Source: Strigops habroptila (taxonomy: Eukaryota; Chordata; Aves; Psittaciformes; Psittacidae). Taken from it: a stretch of DNA of 64,000 nt. The position numbers were made by a program, and so were the translations under genes. Below the pieces are notes generated by a model that worked only from the letters and a program-made list of their open reading frames with translations, did no database searches and had not been told where the DNA came from. Below, in pieces: positions 46,528 to 58,300 of the stretch. The DNA is taken from positions 7,362,707 through 7,426,706 of the forward strand of contig NC_044291.2 in assembly GCF_004027225.2 (NCBI RefSeq). The letters run 5' to 3'. Numbering within the stretch: the first letter of the stretch is position 1; each line of letters starts with the position of its first letter.

Positions 46528-48044
46528 GTACGTTGGTTTCCTACAGCACCGGGAGCTTGGAGAAGTTGTTAGGTGGTGGGAACTCAGCCATTTCCCATGG
46601 GCTCGAGGCTTGTACTCAATTGGAGACACATCATTGCCCCTGTTCCATCTGGAAGCGCTTCTTTTGTTTTTCATGGTCCTCAGCTGGCAATGAAAATTGC
46701 TTCAAAGGCTCAGCTGTAATGCTCTGATAGTGAGATGAAGGTAGTACCATGTCAAAAAGGGATCAAGGGTGTGGGTCTACTTTGTTTGTGGTGACAGATA
46801 AGTTCATAGCTAGGTTCACAAGCATGTTTGTCAAACCACTGTACCGATGGGCAGACCAAGCCTCTGTACCAAACTCATACATGTGAACTGCCAATAGCTT
46901 AAGGTTCACATGAATGAGAACAGACATAAAGATGTCAAGACACACATCAGTATGCCAGTTCTCACACTGCCGAGCATGATGAGCTTTAGCTGTGTACTGC
47001 CTACCACAGACCTTTGCAGATTATCTCCATGTAGGAGTTGGATCTGTGCTCTTGGTTTAAAAGGCTTCCAACTAAAAACTCCAGAGAATGGGTAGAATCT
47101 GGATTTTCCTTTGCCTTCTAGGTTTTGAAGCCTTTGTTGTTGCCTGTTTCCAGCTCTTCTTGCCCACTGTGATATCCAGAAACATGCTTTCCTTTTCTCA
47201 TTTTAACATGAAAAGCCGGGGTGCTCATATGAGCCTCCTATTAACACAGCAAGCGCTTCAGAGTGAAGGGGAATAAGCCAGCAAATGTCATGAGATTTAT
47301 GCTAAAACCCAAAGAGACTGCAAAACTCTCACAGACATGTGCACATTTACATAATTATGTAATCCTGGTGTGTTTCAGAAAGACACTTGCAAACACACCC
47401 GTGCAAAGTAGTAGGTAGGAAAGCACTAGTGAATAGCCTAGTGCCAACAGGCACGCAGACACACATGCGTGATGACTGCGGGGAGCAGGGAAACCACGTG
47501 TTTAGGCTGTGTTCCCCACGGGCAGAGAGCCAAAAGCACTTGCAGAATAACAGTGATGTGCAAGACATCATCTATGCGTGGGGAAGAAAAATGAGTTGTG
47601 CCTGTCCCATGGCCTCCAGGGAGTGCAGCATCCCCTCCCCTCACACCAGTCTGCAGATAAAGGGCAGGTTAACGTGGGTTGAAGGTATTGTCCTGGCTTG
47701 TTCTCTTCATTCAAAACAGCTCGGGGGGAAGACAGCCCCAGACCTAGATATTATGCTGCCACGCATCCTCTAAGGATGTCTCACTGTCTTTGCTTGCACA
47801 GAGAAGCAGAGAAAACATGCCTTTTTCAGAAAGACTTTCTTCCTGGTTGTGGCTATCCCCAGCTCTCCTCCTGCCCTGCCTGACAACACATGCTGTGATT
47901 GAGGCTGCAAATCTCTGCCCCACACAATGCCCCTGGTAGAGGCTCTGCCCTTTGCTAAAGAACAATTCAGCCCTGAATGCCACCGTACCAGTCCACAGGG
48001 GCTGTAGTGGGAGAGAAATGCATGCAATATATGTGTTCAGACAC

Positions 48045-48105
48045 ATCTATGAACTGCCACTGTAGGTCAGGCCAGAGATCCATCAAGCCTGGGATTCTGT
48101 CTCTA
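48045..48105 (-). mobile_element. Ancient CR1-type 3' end fragment
   Basis: 'gaactgccactgtaggtcaggccagag' and 'atccatcaagcctgggattctgtctct' match the reverse complement of an old amniote CR1 3' terminal block (gaactgccatactgggtcagacc, gtccatctagcccagtatcctgtctc). It directly abuts another CR1 end. Confidence 0.55.
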
Positions 48106-48290
48106 AGAATCACGGAAAAATGAGTCTGGAAGGACCTTGAGAGGTCATTTAATCTGTGCCTCTTCCCCAAGGCAGACTCAGACATACCTGTGTCACATCT
48201 GACAGAGGTTTGTGGGCGACTTGAAAGGTTTCTTGTGATGGAGAATTCACACACAGAGCAGGCAGCCTTCACCACAGCTTTGCTGTCCCC
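48106..48290 (-). mobile_element. Old CR1 3' end fragment
   Basis: On the minus strand it ends with the CR1 3' block: read on +, 'agaatcacggaaaaatgagtctggaaggaccttgagaggtc', then 'catctgacagaggtttgtgggcgacttgaaaggtttc' and 'gatggagaattcacac'. All are known CR1 modules in the right order. The element is diverged and 5'-truncated. Confidence 0.7.
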
Positions 48291-50894
48291 ACTTTTGTAA
48301 AAGAGCTAAAGTGTTGTTTGTATGTGAAGCCTGTGATTTCTAGTTGTATCTGCTGTGTGGTGAGGAGCAAATTCCCCTTTGGTTTGTAGGAGGCTGGTAA
48401 GAATTTGAAGGCTTATCTCAGTTAAGGATGAACTGTATATATGGGAAGCGGAAAGGGGTCTGTCTCCATTACTGCTGGATATGCACTTATGAAAGGCACT
48501 TGTAGCATGGGGAGAAGACAATGTCCTCCTTCTTCTATCATGGGAGAAAATAGGCAGCAGCATTCTGCAAGCATGGAAGGTGTCTGAGAAGGGTCTTGCA
48601 GATGGTGACAGTGCTGGAGAACTTACTCAAAAGAAACTGGAGATAAGGTCCAGTGAAAGTAGTTAGGGAGAGAGTTTGGAGAGACAGGGGAAGACTGCAA
48701 GGGCACCTAGGGCATCTCATGGCCAAGTACCATGCACAGAGCTGAGGGAAGGAGCTGAGAGCTTTGGGTAATCCATCCACGTGTATCATGGTTTGAGCTG
48801 CTGGGAGCGGAGCGCCTTGGAAACACTCACTCTAGGTCTAACTTCTGCTCCCACTACAGTCAGCTGAGGAGGAGGGGAGAGCCTCATGTTCTTCAGCAGA
48901 TGGAGCCATTAAGTAGGTGGCTGGCCAGATGATGGAGGATTGTTTGTTTCTAATACCCAGTCCTGTTGGCAGAACTGGTCGCTTCAAAACTGGTCCTATA
49001 CGTTTTTTTAAAGGAGTGTTAAAATCAGTCTGGTTATGGTGAATTAGTGGAGCCACAGCCAATTCCAGCAGTTGAGAGCTGGACTCGGAGCACACACACC
49101 CCTTCCAGAACATATCATTTTACTGAAACCCACAGGGGTAAAATCTCATTTTGTGGGATCCTTAAATTGACTTCGAGAAGCTGTAAAGCTGTGGGGATTT
49201 TGTCAACTCTTTAATTCCAACACAGAAGCTTCTTTCCTACCAAATGATGTCTCTCAATTGCTCTTTGCACTAGACTAGCCCAAGGGAGGCACATATTCTA
49301 CATTAAGGATATTGCTCCTTTCCTTAGAAAAGCAGCAGATATGAAGCATGGGAATTTTCTGTGCTGTTTTCTCTTTCAATGTTCTTTTTCCCCCATACTT
49401 TTTTGGGTGGCTGGTTTGTTCTTTGTCCCTTCGTCAGATAGTTCCTTGAGGCACTTGTGATGTAGTTAAATGAGGTTTAACCTGACCGCTGCTTTTCTAA
49501 GGCCAATAGCAGCAGATCTCAAACCAGACAGAACGACCAAGGATTTAGAGTGGAAGTGAAACCAGGCAAGAGGACCTCACCCATCCCTAATTGAAACACT
49601 GTCATCTGTTTAGTGTTGATTTCCCCAGTGTCTTGCTGTGCAGAAGCATGGACACAGTGCGTTAGGACCATGTCATTTACGCTGAAAACCCACAGAGATT
49701 AAGCCACTGTCAGTGCTACACAGAGCAGAAGGATAACCACAGCATTTGCTCCTCTTTCCAGGTGATGTTAGAAAGGAAGCAACACTAAACTAAACATGAA
49801 ACCCTCAGAGCTGAAGTCCAGAAGTCTGCCAACAGCTAGCAAACAGCCTGTTTTAGTTAGCCAGGCTATTTTATATGCTGCATAAGCAGAACTGCTGTAG
49901 CACAGCAGAGCTGCCAATATCTTTTCATAGGATGCCTGAATGCAGATCTATCCAAAGGCTTATTCCCTCCTCCTGTGTATTTCATTTTAGTATATTTTAG
50001 GTCCCTTTCTCACAAAACTTGGACCACCGATTTTCCTGGTATCCTCTGTCAAAATTTGCACCTTGCATGTGGTATTAGCAGGCAAGCAAAGGGCAAGACG
50101 TTTTATATATGAAATCATGAACAGTAGGGGTAGATACAATTGCATTAAGGAAGCACATTAATCAGCATCAATTCATACTAATAAGGCTGGTTTAGGGGGG
50201 CCTCTGGCAGGAAAATGCTGCTTTGATCATTATCTGTGCACTCAGATGCTAATGCAGATAGGATGGCAGATGCTGAGAGCGGTTTGTGGGGTGGCTGAAT
50301 ATTCATTATCACTATTCTGGTTGTTCCTAGTCATGGGAGTCTTGGGTACTAGGTACTGCATGAGGGCTGGAAAACAGATGAAGCTCAGCTTGGCTTTGGG
50401 ACTAGGGCACTGCTCAGCCCAGAAAACATTCCTGTTATCACAAGACAGTAGTTAACAGCTTCAGTCCACTTCTTTGAAGTATATTGTCACGTTGTCCTTT
50501 CTTCTTTTCCCAGAAACTGATTATTTAGCTATAAGGCAAAACAAAAGCAACAATAAACTGAGCACTTGAATACACTCTGCAGCCAGCCACACAGAGGCAC
50601 TGACACAGAGGCATTTTGCTAATGATGCTGCTCAGTTTAAGCAAGTTCTAGAAAAACAAATCTTTCCTAGAAAAAATGAGGCTTTGTTGTTCAATGTCAG
50701 AGGTAAGACACAGGAGGCAGAGAGGGAAGTGGTGAAATGGTCTCAGCCAGCTGAGCAGACAGGCTGCCACTGCCAGATTTCCTACAGCAAAGCAGGGATA
50801 GGACACAGTGTCTTGGAAAGAGAGACTTATGGTTAGACTGTCAGAGTCTATATAATATCTATATGGATTACGTACATCTAGAATCTATATTATT
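48291..50894. other. Intronic sequence, nothing recognised
   Basis: No exon or named repeat. An AT-rich segment around 50145-50205 with several ATTAA/TTAAT cores is unremarkable on its own. Confidence 0.45.
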
Positions 50895-51066
50895 GCCCCA
50901 GGCTGATGGTGTGGCTGTGGGTAAGCTCACTTCTCTATGCCTTGGTTCCATCCTCACCCCCTGAAAATGAGAGACGACAGCGCTTGTCTGCTCTGCATTG
51001 CTGGGCAGACTTAATTAAACGCTGCAAGATGTTTGGACATAAGGGACGACAGCAATATAAAATGGA
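50895..51066 (+). repeat. MIR-like SINE, core and 3' tail
   Basis: 'gtggctgtgggtaagctcacttctctatgccttggttcc' (core), 'ccccctgaaaatgagagacgacagcgcttgtctgctctgcattgctgggcag' and 'acttaattaaacgctgcaagatgtttgga' (tail) are in the family order. The tail matches the one at 41735-41850. Confidence 0.55.
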
Positions 51067-51579
51067 TGTTTGAAAGGGGCTGAAAGGGGAATGTGCAAGA
51101 AAAAAGGTGGATTTTCCAAGTGTGGGAGTTTAATTCCATTTTCTGCAATGCCAGTAGGGACCAGGAAATCTGGCTTTGTGTGGGAGAGCAGGGAAACCCT
51201 GGTGTATAAACAGGAGATCTGCTCGCCTTGCACTTCTCCTGCAGCAGGATCATTTAGAGGCTGCCTAGTTCCATGAAACCTGCAAATATACTCTGCCAAG
51301 TCTGGTTAAAATGAACCATCAGATTCCAAACTTAGTGGAGGATGTGACAACAAACCAGTCAGGCCTGCCCCATCCCTGTACCTGCAGAGTGACAGGACAG
51401 AACTGATTGCTTATGTACACTCGTTACAGTAAGGTCCCTGGAAATATAAAATGGAAATACAGCTCCTGAGACAGGAAGGGTTGTGAGCATGTGAGTAACT
51501 GGATGCACAAGCTAGCTATAAATAGGTTGGAATGATGCCTGGGGAAAAAAAGCTGATTTCCTACCCTTCAAAGGTTGTT

Positions 51580-51778
51580 TCATCAGGAGGGTGGTGCAGG
51601 TCTAAGGCAGGTCAGTGGAGAGGTGAGAGGTATCTCCATAACTGGTGGTCTTCACGAATTGGGTGGACAAAGTCACAGCTGATGTACTCCAGAGCTGGTG
51701 ATAGTCCTGCTTCAGGTAGAGGTTGGATTAAGGTCCCCCAGGATCTCATCTAACCAACACTTCTGTGATTTCACTGTA
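51580..51778 (+). mobile_element. Ancient CR1-type 3' fragment
   Basis: 'gaggtatctccataactggtggtcttcacgaattgggtggacaaa', 'gtcctgcttcaggtagaggttggatta', 'aggtcccccaggatctcatctaacc' and 'cttctgtgatttcactg' follow the order of old CR1 3' ends, including a decayed terminal octamer. Confidence 0.65.
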
Positions 51779-52040
51779 TCTTTGATTCAGAGTGGGCACT
51801 AAAGTGGGTGCTCATAAAGGAATTGGCACTGCTGAATGCATTCAGCCACACTGGAGGATTTTATTTAGTCCTAGAAAACCCACAAATCGTATTCTCTAAA
51901 TGTGTCATTCTCCCAATGAAGAGGAAGAGAATGATCATGAAGTGAGGATGTTTGCTGTGCATGTAGCGCGGGCTAAAATTGACTTAGAAATACATGTGCT
52001 GTTCTGCTGCTTCAGTTTGCCCTTAGAGGAAAAATAAAGT

Positions 52041-52061
52041 AAAAAAAAAAAAAAAAAAAAA
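52041..52061. repeat. Poly(A) run, 21 bases
   Basis: Uninterrupted A21 inside an A-rich patch (52029-52075). No LINE or processed copy precedes it, so it reads as a simple repeat. Confidence 0.9.
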
Positions 52062-52414
52062 GAGTAAAAAAAAGATCTGGTCTCACAAAATTTCCCAAAT
52101 TTTATGGCATATTCAACATTGCCCACTGCCCCAGGACCTGCTTCTACAGCTCCAAGGGTTAGAAGGCTGCTTGCCCTGGCTGGCTGGCTGGGGGAATGAT
52201 GAGCTTTTATTATTTCTAAGCAAAAGCCAAATCTGGCTCCTATTCCAGGCACAGGACTGGGACAATGTGGCAAGTGAATGTGAGGTTTCTATGACTGTTT
52301 TTTTATAGCAGCTTCTATTACAGACGTTTTGCCTTTCCTTACCAGAACTTCCAGGCAGTTTTCATGTAAAACGCTGATTTTCACAGCTGAGGAACTGATC
52401 TGGCAGAAAACTAA

Positions 52415-52798
52415 GTTGGCGTTGTTCAGCCTGGAGAAGAGAAGCTGTGGGGAGACCTCAGACCAGCCTTCCAGTATCTGAAGGGGCCCTACAAGGATGC
52501 CAGAGAGGGACTCTTCATCAGGGACTGTAGTGACAGGACAAGAGAGAATGGGTTCAAACTAAAACAGGGCAAGTTCAGGTTAGATATAAAGAAGTTCTTT
52601 ACTGTGGGGGTGGTGAGACCCTGGAACAGGTTGCCAAAAGAACTGGCAAATGCTCCATCCCTGGCAGTGTTCAAGGCCAAGTTGGACTAAGCCTTGGACA
52701 ACATGGCCTAGTGTGAGGCGCCCCTGCCCGTGGGAGGGGGTTAGAACTAGATGAGCTTAAGGTCCTTTCCAACCCAAACCATTCTGTGATTCTATGAC
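52415..52798 (+). mobile_element. CR1 LINE 3' fragment
   Basis: It starts at 'gttggcgttgttcagcctgg', the ORF2 C-terminal region, and runs through 'ttcaaggccaagttggact' to the 3' tail with 'agatgagcttaaggtcctttccaacc' and terminal octamers (attctgtg attctatg). Small indels break the reading frame (for example after 'gagaagagaagctg'). It is moderately young, closer to the copy at 13551 than to the ancient ones, and in the same orientation as BRINP1. Confidence 0.93.
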
Positions 52799-54039
52799 TG
52801 TGTGGATGGAAGCAGGAAAGGGACTAAGGGAGGGGACTGGCAAGACTGCTGTTTTCAGCAGCCATGTGGATTAAAATGGTATTAAAGTAGTTGTGAAAAT
52901 ACATGCTGACTTTTGGCAGGGACAAGATCTAGTAGAGCTGCTTCCACCATTTTTTCAGCCCATCTCTCCACTCCTCATTGACTCTTTCTGCTGTCTCTCT
53001 ATTGCGTTGAATTTAATCTATCGGTCACTAGAGCTGTACAAATAATTGATTTTGTGGTTCACTGGATGTATGGAACAAAAAATAACATTAAAAATGGGTT
53101 GATCTGAAATGGATGTTTGTAAAACGGAAAAATCAAAACATTTCATTTTAGGCTCAGTGAGAAGTTTAAGCTTTGCTCCTTGTTTTCATTTTATTAATCC
53201 AGTGAAAAACCTTTTCTTTTATTGCAATTTTTAAGACATAAAATCTCATCTCAAAACACAAAATCAACCGATGCCACTTAAAACATGTCAGAAGGGAGAC
53301 GTTCTGATTTTGAGTGTATTTTGTTTAGCTCTTTTCTCTTCAACTTGCTCATTCAGTTTATGTTGAAGTCTTTATGTCCTTGAAACAAGGAAGGAGGAAA
53401 TAAAATAGGCTGGATGTCCTTATTGTTCACTCTGAAACTCTTTGACTTCCCTTGGGTTTGGCTTTTAGCATCTTAGGATAAAGGAAAAGTAATACTTTCC
53501 TCGGCACTGCTGGGCAAGGGAGGCAGAGCCACCGTGAGTGGTAGGATTGAGCTTTGATGTGCTGCTTCAAACTGAAGCTGGATGCTGAGACCTTGGTGCC
53601 ACTGACTGAGACAGACAGTACGACACATATGCAGTCATAGCTCCTCTCTCACATACATCTCCTGGAAAGTTTTCAGTCCTGTTCCAGTTATTTGAATGCC
53701 TGAAGCATCCAAAAAAGCACTGTGAAGGTTCTTCTCAAACAGCATTAAGGTGATGCTTTGCACTGGCACAAATTGATGGGCACTGTTAGGCTGTTTAATC
53801 TTTGCTTTGGCTTTTTTAGTCACGCTGGAGTTCTGCTGACAAGGTTTTCCTATTAGGTTTTTATGCTATCTGTTAAAGGGGACATCAGCTTTTATGTTTC
53901 GTAGTCAGAGCAAGGCTTTTTTAGGAGATGCAACGCAGGAATTGAAGGACAGAGGGAGCTGAGATAAAAGGAGGCTCTTGACTCTGTGTGGAATGAGCAA
54001 TGGAAAGCCGTACAACATTGCATGGCAAAAAGTAGGAAA

Positions 54040-54265
54040 TCTCCATAGTTTACATTATGCATGTAAACGGGTGATGTACATTGGTTTGTAATCAGTAAAT
54101 GCCTTGTAAATAAATGTGTGTAAACCAAAAATTTAAATCTATTTCCATAGAGCATGTAAACAATGAAGGCTTCCAGCGTTCTCCTCAATGTAAATGTTAA
54201 TCTCAAAAATGACATTACTACAAGTTTATGCAACTTTACAAGAGAGCCACAATTTACATTCCTGT
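54040..54265. promoter_or_regulatory. Candidate element with repeated forkhead-like motifs
   Basis: GTAAAC or TGTAAA cores, on either strand, recur at 54048-54053, 54063-54068, 54105-54110, 54120-54125, 54155-54161, 54189-54194 and 54253-54257. The first two form a perfect inverted repeat (8-base arms, 5-base spacer, 54048-54068). Forkhead factors bind GTAAACA-type sites. The region is AT-rich, so some matches are chance, and function is inferred. Confidence 0.35.
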
Positions 54266-54809
54266 CTCACCAGCTCTAACACGGCAGTTTGGCAAAGACA
54301 GGCCCTTCAGTGATGGGTGTAAACCAGCCAACTCCATCACATTGCCTCTCCTTTAGCCACCACCTTCATTACTCTTGCACTTCAGGGACCAGTGTTGTTA
54401 CATTCCCTGCATAATGCATCTCCCTGCGTATGGGAAGCTTATAATGTATTTGCATAAGTAGAATAATGGCAGGAGTAGGAGGTGGCAGGGAATGGCTGAG
54501 CTGTACAGTGCTTTGTCCTGGGGCTGTTGGGCTAAGCAAACAAGGAGCTTGGCTTCATTGGGGCTGAAGGAGCAGCTGCTCTGGCTGCATTTGGATTCAG
54601 ATGGTGAGGGCTTGCGGACAGCACTGGCAGCTGCAGGACTTGACACAAGCACACACCTCTCCTCTTCTTTGATATTCTTGAGAACAGAGGGCAAACTAAA
54701 GGATAAATGGCACCAGCCTTTGGTATGCTCAGAGCTGTGATGATATGAGAACAGGACATCTGGCCAAGCTTTGGGGAGGGGCAGGCCCTCATCTCAACAT
54801 GGCACTGCA

Positions 54810-54851
54810 TGTAGGGAATAGTGCAGAAGCTGTAGGGAATGGTGCAGAAGC
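54810..54851. repeat. 21-base tandem duplication
   Basis: Two directly adjacent 21-base units (54810-54830 and 54831-54851), beginning tgtagggaat and ending gtgcagaagc, differ at one base. Only two copies are present. Confidence 0.9.
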
Positions 54852-55069
54852 AATGCAGTTGATAAGTTCATGTTCTGACAGGGTGCTTGTGGTTAGGACT
54901 GGGTGGTTCCTCTGGAGAAAAGCATGCACGTGAGCTGTATGCCTAGAAAGGCATATCACTAGCTGGTTGCCCTGCCTGCTGACCCGGGTAAGCTCTTAGC
55001 TGGGTTGGCTGAGGGTTAGCACAGTTCTGCAGAGTTGCATGCTCCAGCACAAAAATTCCCGCTCTGAAT

Positions 55070-55345
55070 CCAGGATGAAATGGCTTTAACCTGCCAGAAG
55101 GGAGATTGAGATGAGCTCTTAGGCACAAGTTCTTCCCTGTGAGGGTGCTGAGGCACTGGCACAGGGTGTCCAGAGAAGCTGTGGCTGCCCCACCCCTGGC
55201 AGTGTTCAAGGCCAGGTTGGACACAGGGGCTTGGAGCAATCTGCTCTAGTGGAAGGTGTCCCTGCCCATAGCAGGGGGTTGGAACTGGATGAGCTTTAAG
55301 GTCCCTTCAACCCAAAGCATTCTATGATTCCACAATTCTATGAAA
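55070..55345 (+). mobile_element. CR1 LINE 3' fragment
   Basis: Contains 'cttccctgtgagggtgctgaggcactgg', 'cctggcagtgttcaaggccaggttgga', 'tagtggaaggtgtccctgccc', 'ggaactggatgagctttaaggtccc' and terminal 'attctatgattcca...attctatg'. It is 5'-truncated. The sequence from 54955 to 55069 is not clearly CR1. Confidence 0.9.
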
Positions 55346-58300
55346 TATTTTAACCATGCTCCCAGAAGAGGCACAGGCAAATATTTTTAGTCACTGAACC
55401 TTTCCAAATAGATCTGCATCCTGCTGGGCTGGGAAGAAGCTGTCCACACAGCCCCCTCTGGGACTTTACTGGTGGAGAGATCTTTTCCCCTCTGCATAGC
55501 ACAGGGAGGGCTCTGCCCACATACCTCCCCAGGCTGCTCCCCAGCATGCTGCAGCAGCAATGACTCTGCACGTTCAGCTCACTGTGGTCCAGTGGCTTGG
55601 GAGCATATTTTAAAGGCTAACAAGCTGAGGAGAAGCCTTCACTGTTTTTTTTTAGCAGATTATTAATTCTGCTTTCAAATCAGGCAGATGCTTATTTCAG
55701 CAGAGAAGCTGTTACACACACACAAAAAGTCATCCTGTTAGATCCATGGAATAATTTTGTTCTTGCACCAGTAGCACTGGGAGATGGCATGACTCCCCCT
55801 ATTATAGGGGGTTTTCTATTTCTGGATCCATTTAATGTTTCCCTTGGGTTCCAGAAAGTAGTTTTTTCCCCTTTCTTTTTTGCTGATTGCCACCCACCAG
55901 CCTCTGTAAATGGAACAAGATGCGTCCCACCGGGGCAGTCAGAGCCATCCAGGCTGGTTTCCTGTGTTAAACTACTAAGAGCAGGTACAAAACCCAAGGA
56001 CACCTGTGAAAAGAAGCCCAGGAACCAGCTTTGCCTGCAGCAGGGAGGGAAAAGGGTTTGGGTCAGCCCTTTGTGCTAGGATCTCCTCTCCAGGCGGTGT
56101 GAAATCAAACATGCCCGTGTGGAGCCAACGGTTCCTCTGTGTGCTGCAGAGCACGTGTGCTTGGTGAAGTAGCTGACACAGCACGTGGGCAGCTTGGTGC
56201 AGTCTCAGCATTCCCTGCAGAGAGCTCTGGGCAGTTGGTACCTTCTGTGCTCCTGTGGAACAGGATGCAGGCACTATTTGAGCTGCCAGGTCTGTGCATC
56301 AGGGATGCTGTTCACTGGTCACCAAGCTTGGCAGCTCTGCGTCTCGAGTGATCAGACCCCATTTTGCATCCGCAGCCTTCCACACAGTGACCACAAAGTA
56401 TTTACAAGGAATCTGCAGTGAGGTTCCCTTCACCAGGGAGTCATGTTTGCTGGTTAAATACATCCCATCGGGTGAGAAATGCTGAGAGGGAAGGGAGGAG
56501 AGGGAGAGGGATGGGAGCTGCAGGTCGCAGCAGCATTTTCATCTATCTGGGCTGCAGGCAGGTGCTGCCTCCTCCTCCTCCCTCCCTGCCAGACTCCTGG
56601 CAGCTGCCTACCTCTTGAACCACTCTGTTTCAACAGGACAGAGATTCCCTCTATCCCCATACTCTGTGGCATGGGAAAGCCTCCGACCTGCTCCAGCGCC
56701 TGGCCTGAAAGGCAAAGCAAGCCTTGAGGTGTGACACCAGCAGCTGTGAGCAGGGCCAGGCTGGGGCGTAGCAGAGGGATGGGATTCTCTAACGTATCTG
56801 CTATGCTTCTAAATCAAAGTCCCACTGACAGCACAGAGCACTAAATGCCTGCCTGGGGCTCTGCTCCTACAGTCATGTGGTGGCATCAGAATTTAAGCTT
56901 TAATTAAGAAACGAGTGCAGGGAGGGAGGAAAGAGTCTCTGGCCCTGATGGCTGCAAAAGAAAGCTTGGAAACATGACCCAAGTGCAACCAACATCTGCT
57001 TTAATGTGCAGACGGCTCCCAGCAGAGGGGTAAGCAGCCGGGAGAGAGAAGCCATTACATCAAATTCCCAATCAGGTCAGGCCTGCCTGTGCTTCTGCTT
57101 GCAATGAAAGAGCTTGCTTGGAGAAAAGAGTTTCCATTAAAGCTGTGCTGTGGCAGAATTACACCAGTTACACCAATTACAGCATTATACTCTGGCTGTG
57201 CGTGGCTCTCATGCAGCCTTGTAGGGCTAATTTTTACGCTAACACAGCCTCTGTTTGTGGACAGCTATCATTTAGAGGTAGCAAGTGCCAGCTCCTGCCT
57301 CTTTGCTCCTGCAGGCTGAATCATGCTGATGGTGTGCAGCACTTTTTAAGCAGTGACATGAAATTGTCTGCTCTGGGGTTATGGCAGGAGGTGTTTTTCC
57401 TCCTGGAGTTCTTTAGCGCAAACTGAAGGGACTGCTGTTATGCCTATGTGGCATGCTACCATTCAACACTTGCTGGCCTGAAAACCCATGCTGGATTTTC
57501 TCCTGCCACCAGTTCCAGCAGCAGCAGAGAGCAACTAGAACTAGAGACCAGTCAAAGAGAAGCTTCTGGATGCTCTCCATTTCTCAGGGACACATCTTTG
57601 ACGTGGTACATTAAGAAGAACCCTATTTGATAGCTATGCTCTCAGCTAGCACACCAGGGTCTGAAGGCTCAAATATGACTGATATTGCAACAACCTTTCA
57701 TTCCCACGAATGAGTATCATGAATAGCCAGTGGAAGAGCTGTTCGCCTGTAACTTATAGCTGGGATCTGTCTCCGGACTCTGGCTGACTTAGTGATAGCT
57801 CTTGCAAGCATCCTGACACCGACACCATGCACCCCCTCCCTTGCTGATGTGGCTGCTCATGTAGTTTCTTCAGTAAAAGTGCCCCTTTGCAAGCTGTAAA
57901 CAAAGGTTTCATGGACTGGCAGTGACTGGCAGGTCTACTGGAGCACAGACTTGGGTTTAGGGACTGATTTCGATAGGGAACCATCACAGTGCACTCAGGG
58001 CATTCAGTTGGGATGAGGATGCAGACACTGACCAGGGAGGGACACTGCCCCCCCATCAGCTACCTAGGGTTGGAAGAAGCAGCATTGTGTTCAGAGGGCA
58101 AAGGTGTTTTCATTGTCTGTGAATCCCTGCCAACTTCATTTTGCTTTTCCTCCCTTTCATACTGGTTCTTTCCCTCCCAGCAAAGGAAAACCTGCCTAGT
58201 GAGTATTCAGCATTAAATATTTCAGTGGTAGTTTCCAGCTCTTGAGCCAAAACCCAGAAAGAACATTACTTTTTACTCCCCTCCAAATGTCTGGGGCTTT

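Noticed and set aside
52041..52061. Poly(A) of a processed pseudogene or LINE-1 type insertion
   Set aside because: No gene-like or LINE sequence precedes the run and no target-site duplication could be seen.
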